Made by a program: the position numbers and the translations under genes
Notes under the pieces: model-generated
The model's input: only the letters and a program-made list of their open reading frames with translations
Databases searched by the model: none
What the model was told of the DNA's origin: nothing
Origin: Casp-Chloro-G3 sp002816715
Lineage (GTDB): Bacteria > Chloroflexota > Dehalococcoidia > Lucifugimonadales > UBA3495
Length of the DNA stretch: 16,174 nucleotides
NCBI GenBank assembly: GCA_027623815.1
Contig: JAQBUV010000057.1
Location: forward strand, 1 to 16,174
Direction: 5' to 3'
Shown here: piece after piece, positions 1-10,153 of the stretch
Position numbering within the stretch: position 1 is the first letter of the stretch
Layout of the letters: each line of letters starts with the position of its first letter

Positions 1-63
1 ACGGGGTGAATACCGACATTAACCCCATAATTAGAATTGTCCCCTTGCCATCGCTATTGGGGA

Positions 64-92
64 TTGAGCCACCGGGCGTCAAATGCTAACAT
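64..92 (+). promoter_or_regulatory. Predicted sigma-70-type promoter for the DUF1802 gene
   Basis: A TTGAGC box (64-69) and a TAACAT box (87-92) are separated by exactly 17 bases, and a TG dinucleotide one base upstream of the -10 gives an extended -10 (TGCTAACAT). Each hexamer matches consensus at 4 of 6 positions. The expected transcript would start near 99 and leave about a 40-base leader before the ATG at 139. This is motif matching only. Confidence 0.4.
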
Positions 93-138
93 AGACAGGG
101 TAATTGACCGGATATTCACCGCCATCAGGAGAGTTGTT

Positions 139-729
139 ATGCTGCCAGACCGTTGCCAAATCGCGCTCAAGGAATGGGCCGTTACCGTCCAATCCCTGGC
201 CCAAGGACAACAAATTCTCCTATTGCGCAAGGGCGGTATCCACGAAGAAGGTAAAGACTTTCGGGTGATTCACCCGGAGTTTCTGCTTTATCCCACTTAC
301 GAGCACCAACGGAAAGACCTGCTTAAGCCAGAGCATCAATCGACTCTCAGCCAACTCTTGTCCGATTCTCCCCGGGGTGAGACCATTACCTTCACTCATT
401 GGGCCAAGGCTGAGGAGATTGTTGAAGTCTCCGACCAGGAGAAGGTGAACGATCTGTCTCCCCACCATATCTGGGCCGACGAGTACGCCCAGTCCCGGTT
501 GCATTGGAAGCCCATGCTGCCGTTGTCGATCATGTTGCTGCGGGTCTACCGAATGGAACAGCCGGTAACGGTACCCTATATTCCCGAGTACGGCGGCTGC
601 ACCTCCTGGGTGGAGGTAATTCCCACCATCAACCTGGGCGACCTGCAACCGGTGCTCACCGACCAGGAGTTTCAGCGTGAGGTGGACGCAATCAAGGGCA
701 GCTTGGGCCTGACCGTTACTGCGGGCTAA
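139..729 (+). CDS. DUF1802 family protein
   Basis: Encodes 196 residues that resemble the DUF1802 family, small proteins of unknown biochemical function known from cyanobacteria and Chloroflexota. Visible family-like features are an N-terminal ALKEWA segment, a QILLLRKGGI strand with a following acidic turn (HEEGKDF), and an FLLYPTYEHQ stretch. The C-terminal half carries a PYIPEYGGCTSWVE segment. The reading frame stays open back to 37, but I choose the ATG at 139 because AGGAGA (127-132) lies 6 bases upstream and the family similarity starts right after it. No signal peptide or membrane segment is visible, so it is probably cytoplasmic. It stands alone: the next gene is 119 bases away in the same direction. 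The function is not known and I do not infer one. Confidence 0.75.
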   Translation: MLPDRCQIALKEWAVTVQSLAQGQQILLLRKGGIHEEGKDFRVIHPEFLLYPTYEHQRKDLLKPEHQSTLSQLLSDSPRGETITFTHWAKAEEIVEVSDQEKVNDLSPHHIWADEYAQSRLHWKPMLPLSIMLLRVYRMEQPVTVPYIPEYGGCTSWVEVIPTINLGDLQPVLTDQEFQREVDAIKGSLGLTVTAG

Positions 730-763
730 AAGTTTAAGTCTCCCCCTTGATATGATGGAGTGA

Positions 764-798
764 AAGAAGGGGTAAACCGACCCCTCCTTACCCCCCGT
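764..798 (+). other. Hairpin-forming intergenic sequence, weak terminator candidate
   Basis: Downstream of the DUF1802 gene, AGGGGT and ACCCCT can pair across a short loop, and GGGGTAA can instead pair with a later TTACCCC. There is no T-tract after either stem, so this is at best a weak or factor-dependent stop signal before the aldo/keto reductase gene. Confidence 0.25.
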
Positions 799-848
799 GG
801 CCGGCGGGAGAGATTTGGCAAACAGAATCTAAAAGGACTGAACCAACC

Positions 849-1859
849 ATGAAATACCGTCAAATGCCCCGCACCGACCTGCAACTGTCCGAAGTGGGTT
901 TTGGACTCTGGACCGTGGCTACTAACTGGTGGGGGAATATCCCGGAAGAGCAGCGGGCCGCCTTGCTGGAAAACGCCGTTGACCTTGGCATCAACTTCTT
1001 CGACACCGCCGATACCTACGGCGAGGGCTACGGCGAAGAGTTACTGGCCAAGGTCTTGGGACACAAGCGGCACGAGATAGTCATCGCCACCAAGTTTGGT
1101 TACGACTTCTACGACACGGTGACGCCCCGCGTTGGGCATCAGGAGCGCCCGCAAAAGTTTGAGCCGGAGTTCATCCGCTTCGCCTGCGAGCAGAGCCTGC
1201 GCCGCCTGGACACCGACTACATCGACTTCTACCAACTGCACAACCCGCGCATCGACACCATCGAGAAGGATGAAGTCTTTGAAACGCTGGAACAACTGAA
1301 AAGCGAGGGCAAAATTCGTTACTATGGATCGGCCCTGGGGCCAGACATTGGCTGGTTTGAGGAGGGCGAGGCGTCGATGAAAGAACGCGACATTCACAGC
1401 GTTCAAATCATTTACAGCATCCTGGAGCAGGAACCCGCCAAGGACTTCTTCCCCATTGCCAAAGACCGCGAGGTGGGACTGATTTCCCGCGTGCCCCACG
1501 CATCGGAAGCCCTCACTGGACGCTACACCGAGGTGCCCACCTTTGACGAAAGCGACCACCGTTCCCACCGGCGGATCGAGTGGCTGGGAGAAGCCTTGCG
1601 CAAGGTTGAACGGGTGAAGTTCCTGGCTGGCGAAGACGTTGGCCGCACTCTGAGCGATGCCGCGATCCAGTTCGTCCTACACCAGCCCGCCATCATTTCG
1701 GTGCTGCCCAACTTCACCAATCTGGATGAGCTGAACAAATATACCGCCGCGGTAGATACTCCGCCTCTGACCGACGCCGAGCAGTCCCAGCTGGACGATC
1801 TGTGGGCCAACGGTTTTGAGCTAGAGGAAGAAGCCGCAACTCAGTTCCGCGAGGTTTAG
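849..1859 (+). CDS. Aldo/keto reductase
   Basis: Encodes 336 residues of the aldo/keto reductase superfamily, NAD(P)H-dependent oxidoreductases with a TIM-barrel fold that reduce carbonyl groups. The catalytic tetrad is readable in order: Asp52 (FFDTADTYG), Tyr57, Lys82 (IATKFGY) and His131 (YQLHNP). The N-terminal DLQLSEVGFGLW and the LRRLDTDYIDFYQLH helix-strand region are typical of the bacterial YhdN/general stress type. The length is normal for the family. The start ATG follows an AAGGA some 11 bases upstream, a rather long spacing. There is no signal peptide. An intrinsic terminator follows, so the gene is probably monocistronic or ends a short unit with the preceding DUF1802 gene. The substrate cannot be read from sequence. 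Confidence 0.9.
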   Translation: MKYRQMPRTDLQLSEVGFGLWTVATNWWGNIPEEQRAALLENAVDLGINFFDTADTYGEGYGEELLAKVLGHKRHEIVIATKFGYDFYDTVTPRVGHQERPQKFEPEFIRFACEQSLRRLDTDYIDFYQLHNPRIDTIEKDEVFETLEQLKSEGKIRYYGSALGPDIGWFEEGEASMKERDIHSVQIIYSILEQEPAKDFFPIAKDREVGLISRVPHASEALTGRYTEVPTFDESDHRSHRRIEWLGEALRKVERVKFLAGEDVGRTLSDAAIQFVLHQPAIISVLPNFTNLDELNKYTAAVDTPPLTDAEQSQLDDLWANGFELEEEAATQFREV

Positions 1860-1908
1860 CCCTTCACGGCATACGGCCGAATATTGTTAAACCTGGATCA
1901 CCCTGAAC

Positions 1909-1934
1909 AGGCCCACCAACAGTGGGCTTGTTTT
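1909..1934 (+). terminator. Intrinsic terminator after the aldo/keto reductase gene
   Basis: An eight-pair stem (AGGCCCAC with GTGGGCTT, including one G-T wobble) closes a five-base CAACA loop and is followed by GTTTTG. It sits 50 bases after the stop codon and has the correct orientation for a rho-independent terminator. The remaining gap to the next gene (1935-2076) is AT-richer but holds no promoter I can defend. Confidence 0.7.
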
Positions 1935-2076
1935 GCCACCAAGCTAGTCGTTATTGTTCGCTTTTTGGCACCATTTGTTGACTGTTTTCGACACGCATCC
2001 AAGAGAGGCTAGAAGAAATAGAAAGATTTGTATTCGTGTTTACTGAGGTTTAACCGCCTCACCGGGAGGTATCGTC

Positions 2077-4839
<2,763 letters not shown>

Positions 4840-4864
4840 CTCCGACGCCAAACTCCAGAGATGG

Positions 4865-5776
4865 CTAGCTTTCCAGGCCCAACAGTCCGGTGAGCAGGTT
4901 AAAAAACCGCCCATTATCTACCTGACTCACCACCGAAACCGGCCCGCTGTCGGCCAACACCCAGGATTCACCCAGGCGGTCGGTGTCTTCGGTTGCCACC
5001 GACAGAGCCACCTGCCGGGTCTCAAGTATTTCAGGGTCGATGGCCGCCGCCAGAGTCAGCGGGTCATAGAACTCGAACCGTTCCCTGGTTGCATCGTGCT
5101 CAAACCAATTGTGCAATAGCTCCACCACCAGCCGTCCCAGCGGCTGCCCGCACTTAAGGTTTTCCGCTTCTCTTCTACTTACGGAGACCTGATGGCAAGC
5201 CCCCAGGTCCACCAGAGTCAACGGGACGCCTGTAGACAAGACTTCTTGAGCGGCTGTTGGGTCGCTGTAAAAGTTGAACTCGGCGTGAGGAGTGACGTTA
5301 CCCGGCGTGTTTACCGCCCCGCCCATTACCACCAGAGCGGCCAACTTATGCAGCGATTTTGGATGTCTTCTTTCCATCCGGGCCAGATTGGTCAGCGGCC
5401 CCAGGGCTACCAGGGTAATCTGGCCCGGATGCCGCTCTAATTGCTGGTACAGGAAGTCCACCGCGCCGATCTGGACTGGGCGGGTTTGGGGGCTGGGTAA
5501 GCGGCGGGTAAGCCCAGTTGGTCCGTGGAAGTAATGGGCGTGAGGAAACCTGTCGTGGCGCGGCCTAGATGCGCCCTTGGCTACCGGTATTTCTGTCCGT
5601 TCGGCGTATTCCAGCAGCGACAAAGCGTTGCGGGTAGCCCACGCCAACGAGACATTGCCGCCCACCGAGGTCAACCCCAATATTTCCAGCCCCGGACAAG
5701 CCAGCGCCATCAAAATAGCAATGGCGTCGTCTACTCCTGGGTCGGTGTCAATGATTATTTTGTTGGACGTGGGCAT
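4865..5776 (-). CDS. Nucleoside hydrolase, inosine/uridine-preferring family
   Basis: Encodes 303 residues of the inosine/uridine nucleoside hydrolase family, calcium enzymes that hydrolyse the N-glycosidic bond of ribonucleosides. The N-terminal signature DTDPGVDDA is present (Asp10, Asp12, Asp15, Asp16), as are GNVSL (Asn41), a PLTNLA helix, VVMGGAV, and the AEFNFYSDP substrate-binding stretch near 165-173. One departure is visible: the usual His-Asp pair near the C terminus reads Tyr237-Asp238, so the Ca-ligand aspartate is kept but the leaving-group-activating histidine of characterised members is replaced. The gene is the last of the minus-strand hopanoid gene train. Its ATG lies 3 bases after the preceding stop codon, which suggests translational coupling. 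It might salvage nucleosides or act on ribosyl/adenosyl hopanoid intermediates. The second role is inference only. Confidence 0.88.
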   Translation of the reverse strand: MPTSNKIIIDTDPGVDDAIAILMALACPGLEILGLTSVGGNVSLAWATRNALSLLEYAERTEIPVAKGASRPRHDRFPHAHYFHGPTGLTRRLPSPQTRPVQIGAVDFLYQQLERHPGQITLVALGPLTNLARMERRHPKSLHKLAALVVMGGAVNTPGNVTPHAEFNFYSDPTAAQEVLSTGVPLTLVDLGACHQVSVSRREAENLKCGQPLGRLVVELLHNWFEHDATRERFEFYDPLTLAAAIDPEILETRQVALSVATEDTDRLGESWVLADSGPVSVVSQVDNGRFFNLLTGLLGLES

Positions 5777-5779
5777 AAC

Positions 5780-6736
5780 TCAGAGCAGCACGCCATTGAC
5801 GAAGGAGGTCAGTGTCTCCAGCGAGGTGTAATTCATCTGATAGCCGGTAGCTTCCCTGAGTTTGCCGGTGCTGAGCAGCAGAGGAAATCGGAGCAGGTCT
5901 AACTCGGAGGTGTTTCGCCCGCTCTGCATCCCCATCTTCCAGGTCATACCTACTAGCGGAAACGCCAGAAACCGGGGCAGATTGAGATAAAAACCGGGCA
6001 AAGCATCAACTATCTCCTGGTAAAACACCACTCCATCCCCCGCTAGATTGTAGACCCCTGAGATTCCCCGGTGAATCACCAGGCTCAGGATTCTGGCGAG
6101 ATCGTCCTCATGCAAGAACTGAAACGGTGGATTGTACCCATAGACTCCCATTGGCCCGGGAAACGTGAGGATTCGGGAAATGTCTTTACTCGCGCTGGGG
6201 CCTAAAACTGAGCAGCAACGTAACGCCGTGACCTTAATATCCGGATGCCGCTCAGCAAATGATTCCAGTATCTGGTCGGACAAGAACTTGTCGTAGCCAA
6301 AGGGAAAGTCAGCGACCGGGCGCAGCGGCGAACTTTCGGTCAAGGGCACGGCGTTGTCGCGTCGGGCGCCATAGACCGTGTGCGAGGTCAAATAGACCAC
6401 ATGCTTGACCCCGGCGCGGGCGCAAGAGTCCAAGACCACATGCAGGGTTCTCAGATTGGTCTCGCGAATATCTCTGATCTCGCGCCGGTTGCGGCCTCGA
6501 TTATGGACAAACGCCAGGTGCACCAGCGTAGTTACCCGACTCTCGCGCAAGGCATCATCAAAGGGTTTGCTGACATCCTGACGGTAGACTGCTAGGTTGT
6601 GAATGGGCAGGGGAGGCGGCTTGGTGTCGATTGCCACCAAGCTCTCCAGGTTTTCCTCCTCCAACTGGCGCAACAGCCGCGAGCCAATGTAGCCCGACGC
6701 CCCAGTAACCGCTACTATCTTGGCATCTTCAACCAT
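5780..6736 (-). CDS. NAD-dependent epimerase/dehydratase-like extended SDR protein
   Basis: Encodes 318 residues with the extended short-chain dehydrogenase fold. The N-terminal Rossmann motif VTGASGYIGS (residues 10-19) binds NAD(P), followed by an acidic DTK turn, an LVHLAF strand, and YLTSHTVYG with the active-site serine/threonine region around Ser118. The usual catalytic YxxxK appears as Phe146-Gly-Tyr-Asp-Lys150 (FPFGYDK), so the tyrosine position is phenylalanine. The protein may therefore bind nucleotide without normal redox chemistry, or use another acid. It sits 113 bases after hpnE and 3 bases before the nucleoside hydrolase. It is distantly like the hopanoid-associated epimerase HpnA, but I do not assign that name. 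A 15-bp duplication spans the start region (6730-6759). Confidence 0.82.
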   Translation of the reverse strand: MVEDAKIVAVTGASGYIGSRLLRQLEEENLESLVAIDTKPPPLPIHNLAVYRQDVSKPFDDALRESRVTTLVHLAFVHNRGRNRREIRDIRETNLRTLHVVLDSCARAGVKHVVYLTSHTVYGARRDNAVPLTESSPLRPVADFPFGYDKFLSDQILESFAERHPDIKVTALRCCSVLGPSASKDISRILTFPGPMGVYGYNPPFQFLHEDDLARILSLVIHRGISGVYNLAGDGVVFYQEIVDALPGFYLNLPRFLAFPLVGMTWKMGMQSGRNTSELDLLRFPLLLSTGKLREATGYQMNYTSLETLTSFVNGVLL

Positions 6737-6759
6737 TCAAATCCCAACCATTCAAATCA
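6730..6759. repeat. 15-bp tandem duplication at the start of the SDR-like gene
   Basis: Two adjacent copies of CAACCATTCAAATC plus one base (6730-6744 and 6745-6759) cover the ATG of the SDR-like gene and the bases before it. On the coding strand the upstream copy provides another ATG (6751-6749) that meets a stop after four codons. The junction creates a TTGGGA stretch close to the used ATG. Confidence 0.85.
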
Positions 6760-6792
6760 CCGTGCCTCAGGGGAATTGCAGAGTCGTAGAAA

Positions 6793-6820
6793 GTCCGCTC
6801 ATGGTGATCTTGTCGAACCA
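6793..6820. repeat. Dispersed short repeat of the TTCGACAAGCTCA type
   Basis: This stretch (reverse complement TGGTTCGACAAGATCACCAT then GAGCGGAC) closely resembles the short half-palindromic sequence scattered through many bacterial genomes as GTTCGACAAGCTCACCACGAACGG. It lies in the 113-base gap between hpnE and the SDR-like gene. A related copy is at 12754-12780. Confidence 0.5.
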
Positions 6821-6849
6821 CCTGATTGTTTGAGTAATTCAACAACCTC

Positions 6850-8295
6850 TTAGCCCGCTTCCTCAAAAACTATAGCACGGGCGGCGTTATAGCCGCTGCG
6901 CACAGCGCCTTCCATTGTCGAAGGCCAGCCGGTATCGGTCCATTCACCGGCCAGGAATAGATTGGAAATGGGTGTCACGCTGGACGGACGCAGGTGGTTA
7001 GCTCCCGGCAAACACCGAAAGGTAGCGTTTCGCTGCTTGACCACCAGCGACCGAAGCACTTTGGCCTCCTTAGCTAACGGAAATACCTCCGCCATCTCCT
7101 GAATAAATACGGCGGCAATTTCTTCCCGGGTCAGGTCAATGTACTCCCAAGCCGCACTGACCGAGATGCAGATGTACTGCCCACCGGCGGAAATGGATCC
7201 AGACGTTAGGCGTCCTTCCCGAATCCGGCCCTTATTGAATACCCACTGGAGCGGGCTATCCACGATGGCCAGAAATTCCCCGTCCATCACCATCCGGTCG
7301 TAGAACAAATGGATATTAACAATGGGAGATGCTTCCAGTCCGGCCAACTGGCTAAATACCGGCACTGCGTCAACCACTTCCTCAGGCAACACCCGCAACA
7401 GAATATCTGGCGGCAGGGCACTAATCCAAACATCGCCATTGACCCGCTCTCCAGACGCCAGTTCAACGCCGGAGATTCGATTCGAGCTTCCGGTCGAGCT
7501 TCCGGTCGAGCTTCCGGTCGAGCTTCCCGGTGAACCTACGAGTACGCGCTTGACCGGCGAACCCAGCATCACCTGACAACCCCGGTCGGACAAGTATTTG
7601 TGGGCTGGATCGCCAATCGATGGCAGTAACCCGTCCAATGCGTAACCCACGTCCGAGTTATGGTAACCTTTCAACATGCCTTCCTGAACAATCATCAGGC
7701 CCATCGACGCGCTGACATCTTGAACGTCATCGTTCAATGTGGGCTTGACCAACAGGTTCCAAATATTCTGGATGGCCCGCTCCGACTGCCCGTGTTGCTT
7801 CAACCAATGGTAGAAGCTGAGCCGCTCCAAATCTGGCTGGAAACGGTCGGTTAATTTGGCTCGGGCCAAGGCCAGCAGCACCCGTATCTTTTCTCCAGTT
7901 CCCAGATGCGAGTAGGTCAGGAACGAACGAAGTAGATGAAACGGTGGGGGCAACCGGCCCGACTTGAGAACGCCAACCTTACCCTGCCGGTTGAGAATTC
8001 TCAGTTGGAGCTTTGGTTGCAGATACCATTTTTCAAATACTCCCAACCGCTTCAGGAAGTCGATGAAATGGGTGCAACAGCCGACAATAACGTGCTGCCC
8101 GTTGTCCACCATTGCTCCGGTTTCGCGATCCACAAAAGAGAAGGCCCGCCCACCCAAAAAACTCCTGGCTTCCACCAGCTTCACCGGATAACCCTGCTCC
8201 AGCAAGTTCATGGCGGCGGCGATGCCAGATATGCCGCCCCCAAGGACGACTACGCTGGGTTTTGACGCGACCAAGGTATCATACTGGTCAGCCAT
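6850..8295 (-). CDS. hpnE: Hydroxysqualene oxidoreductase / squalene-type FAD amine oxidase HpnE
   Basis: Encodes 481 residues of the phytoene-desaturase-like FAD amine oxidases. HpnE reduces hydroxysqualene to squalene, the last step of the HpnCDE route. The dinucleotide fold VVVLGGGISGIAAA lies at residues 15-28, followed by VEARSFLGGRAFSF (41-54). The C-terminal FAD segment LAGEWTDTGWPSTMEGAVRSG is intact. An unusual low-complexity run of four GSST-type units at residues 257-272 is encoded by a 12-bp tandem repeat; it probably forms a flexible loop between strands. The gene follows hpnD with a 46-bp overlap if the ATG is used. A TTG at codon 8 is a possible later start. Order and overlap indicate co-transcription and coupled translation with hpnD and hpnC. 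Confidence 0.9.
   Translation of the reverse strand: MADQYDTLVASKPSVVVLGGGISGIAAAMNLLEQGYPVKLVEARSFLGGRAFSFVDRETGAMVDNGQHVIVGCCTHFIDFLKRLGVFEKWYLQPKLQLRILNRQGKVGVLKSGRLPPPFHLLRSFLTYSHLGTGEKIRVLLALARAKLTDRFQPDLERLSFYHWLKQHGQSERAIQNIWNLLVKPTLNDDVQDVSASMGLMIVQEGMLKGYHNSDVGYALDGLLPSIGDPAHKYLSDRGCQVMLGSPVKRVLVGSPGSSTGSSTGSSTGSSNRISGVELASGERVNGDVWISALPPDILLRVLPEEVVDAVPVFSQLAGLEASPIVNIHLFYDRMVMDGEFLAIVDSPLQWVFNKGRIREGRLTSGSISAGGQYICISVSAAWEYIDLTREEIAAVFIQEMAEVFPLAKEAKVLRSLVVKQRNATFRCLPGANHLRPSSVTPISNLFLAGEWTDTGWPSTMEGAVRSGYNAARAIVFEEAG
7482..7527. repeat. 12-bp in-frame minisatellite within hpnE
   Basis: Three perfect copies of TCGAGCTTCCGG (7482-7493, 7494-7505, 7506-7517) are followed by 10 matching bases of a fourth. 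On the coding strand each unit encodes Gly-Ser-Ser-Thr. The unit length is a multiple of three, so gain or loss of copies would keep the frame. Confidence 0.95.
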
Positions 8296-9125
8296 GTTTG
8301 AGCCGTTACTCTCACTTTCTCCGCTTTGCTGAGGCTAACCCGTTGATGCAGCACATCGTAATCGGCGTCTTCAATGCGGTCTAATACCTTGCTGTATAGC
8401 TGACCCAGCACCGCCGGGCAGGCCCGGGAGCGGTGGGGCAGATAGGGCAGCAACTGAAATCCGCGGTCAAAATATTGCCTGGCTCGCTGGGCCTGAAACC
8501 GCATTAATTCTTTGAACGGCTCATTTAACACTCTGGCCAGCATCTCTTCCTCAGAATAACCAAACTGGGCCAGCTCATCTTGAGGGAGATATATGCGGCC
8601 AAAATCCAGGTCCTCTTTCACATCTCGGACGATGTTGGTCAACTGCATCGCCAGCCCCAGGTCAATGGCGTAGTCTTTGGCTTTGGGGTCGCGGTAACCA
8701 AAGATGTGGACGCAGATCAGACCCACCACCGACGCTACCTGGTAGCAGTATTGACGCAACTGATCAAAATTCTGGTACCGGTTCTTTACCAGGTCTGATT
8801 CAACCCCAGACAGGACTTCCTGAAAATACTCCTGGGGAATATCGTATTTTTGCGCTACGTCGGCCAGCCCTAGAAAGACCAGGTCCTCCGCGTGGTCGTG
8901 GTAGCTCTGGTCCAGCTTCCGGCGTAGCTCAGACAGCATCGCCAGCTTTTCATCCAGGGAGTGTTCGCCGTCCACCGAGTCGTCGCAGTGACGGCAGAAA
9001 GTGTAGGCCACGTAAATGGCCCGGCGCTGGGCCGCCGGCAGAGTCAAAAAGGCGTAATAGAAGTTTTTGGCTTCGCGTCGCGTAATCAGGCGGCATTCTT
9101 CGTAAGCCAGTTCCAGGTCGGTCAT
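8250..9125 (-). CDS. hpnD: Presqualene diphosphate synthase HpnD
   Basis: Encodes 291 residues of the squalene/phytoene synthase family. HpnD condenses two farnesyl diphosphates to presqualene diphosphate. Both magnesium-binding aspartate motifs are visible: CDDSVD (Asp48 to Asp52) and RDVKED (Asp168 to Asp172) followed by FGRIYLP. The ITRREAKNFYYAF start and the CRHCDD context are typical of the HpnD/CrtB branch. Its ATG overlaps the hpnC stop in an ATGA arrangement, and hpnE begins inside its 3' end, so hpnC-hpnD-hpnE is tightly coupled. Phytoene synthase is the main alternative, but the pairing with HpnC, HpnE and a squalene cyclase argues for the squalene pathway. Confidence 0.92.
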   Translation of the reverse strand: MTDLELAYEECRLITRREAKNFYYAFLTLPAAQRRAIYVAYTFCRHCDDSVDGEHSLDEKLAMLSELRRKLDQSYHDHAEDLVFLGLADVAQKYDIPQEYFQEVLSGVESDLVKNRYQNFDQLRQYCYQVASVVGLICVHIFGYRDPKAKDYAIDLGLAMQLTNIVRDVKEDLDFGRIYLPQDELAQFGYSEEEMLARVLNEPFKELMRFQAQRARQYFDRGFQLLPYLPHRSRACPAVLGQLYSKVLDRIEDADYDVLHQRVSLSKAEKVRVTAQTWLTSMIPWSRQNPA

Positions 9126-10144
9126 GGCCGCGCCTCGCTGGAAGATGTGCTGGAAGACTGGTCGGCAGATTGTCCGGGCAAGCCCAGACCCAACCCCAGC
9201 TTCCAGGTTAACCAGGTGGACAAAAACAGGCCGGCTTTGCGCCCTCGGGACAACGCGGGGCGGTTGGCCAGTACGTTGTAATTCTGCCGCCGGATGGCAT
9301 CCAGAACCGCCACGCCGCCGCGAGTAAACAACGCTACGTCTAGCTTGACCTGGCCTTCCAGCAGATTCACCAGAGCCGCCCCTTCCTGAAACAGGCCCAT
9401 CGCCCGCTCTACCTCAAAGGCCATCAACTTCCGGAAAGCGTCGTTTTCCACTCCCTGGGCCAACTCTGCCTCGGAGTAGCCAAACCGGGCCAGGTCTTCC
9501 AACGGAAGGTAAATCCGTCCCTTCTGGTAGTCGCGGGCCACGTCCTGCCAGAAGTTAGCCAGTTGCAGGGCGGTTGAGGTAGCGTCGGACAGGTGTTGCC
9601 GATCTTCATCTCGATAGCCAAACAGGTAGAGGAACAGGTGGCCGACCGGGTTGGCTGAATTGTCGCAATAATGGAGCAAGTCGTTGTAGGTAGCCTGACG
9701 CTGGTTGCGCTGGTCCATGCGGTTGGCTTCGATCAATTTCTGGAAAGGCTCCCGAGGAATTTCAAAGGTTTGGATGGTCTCCTGAAGGGCAATCATCACC
9801 GGATGGGTGGGAGCGCCGGAATAACAGGCTTCCAACTCGGCTTGCCAGCAGTCCAACAGTTCCAGCCGGTACGATGCCTCATTGTCTTGTTTAGCCGCAC
9901 CCCCATTTGCAGCAGCCTTTAGTCCAGCCATAGTCGGGGTTGTTTTCGGCGATGCCTCATCCCCCAGGTCATCGACAGTGCGGCAGTAGCCGTAGATGGC
10001 GTGAACGTGGCGGCGTTTGGCCTTGGGCAGCAACCACGATCCAACGGTGAAGTTTTCGTAGTGGGTCTGGGCCAGCCGCTCACAATAGCGGTAGGCTGCA
10101 TCAGGAGTCCAGGTTATGTCCTGTGCCGCCGTCGGTAGGGCCAT
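9122..10144 (-). CDS. hpnC: Hydroxysqualene synthase HpnC
   Basis: Encodes 340 residues of the squalene/phytoene synthase family, HpnC branch, which converts presqualene diphosphate to hydroxysqualene. Diagnostic features are the ENFTVGSWLLP N-terminal motif, the first aspartate motif TVDDLGDE (Asp58 to Asp62) and the second motif LANFWQDVARD (Asp201 to Asp205) followed by GRIYLP. Compared with the compact family core, residues 64 to about 90 form a low-complexity insertion rich in Ala, Thr and Gly. The C-terminal 20 residues are a Ser-rich tail. It starts 9 bases after the YjbQ-family gene and overlaps hpnD by 4 bases. The ribosome-binding site is weak, so coupling to the upstream gene is likely. 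Confidence 0.92.
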   Translation of the reverse strand: MALPTAAQDITWTPDAAYRYCERLAQTHYENFTVGSWLLPKAKRRHVHAIYGYCRTVDDLGDEASPKTTPTMAGLKAAANGGAAKQDNEASYRLELLDCWQAELEACYSGAPTHPVMIALQETIQTFEIPREPFQKLIEANRMDQRNQRQATYNDLLHYCDNSANPVGHLFLYLFGYRDEDRQHLSDATSTALQLANFWQDVARDYQKGRIYLPLEDLARFGYSEAELAQGVENDAFRKLMAFEVERAMGLFQEGAALVNLLEGQVKLDVALFTRGGVAVLDAIRRQNYNVLANRPALSRGRKAGLFLSTWLTWKLGLGLGLPGQSADQSSSTSSSEARP

Positions 10145-10153
10145 GTATGCCGT

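Noticed and set aside
740..848. A promoter using TTGATA just before the aldo/keto reductase gene
   Set aside because: No acceptable -10 box lies 16-18 bases downstream of it.
1041..1568. 175-codon minus-strand open frame
   Set aside because: It is antisense to the aldo/keto reductase, whose catalytic tetrad is intact, and is a typical high-GC shadow frame.
7482..7527. CRISPR-like or iteron repeats
   Set aside because: The 12-bp units are contiguous, in frame and coding, with no spacers. They form a coding minisatellite.
8250..9125. Phytoene synthase for carotenoids
   Set aside because: Overlap with hpnC and hpnE and proximity to the squalene cyclase fit the HpnCDE squalene route better; no carotenoid gene is present in the window.
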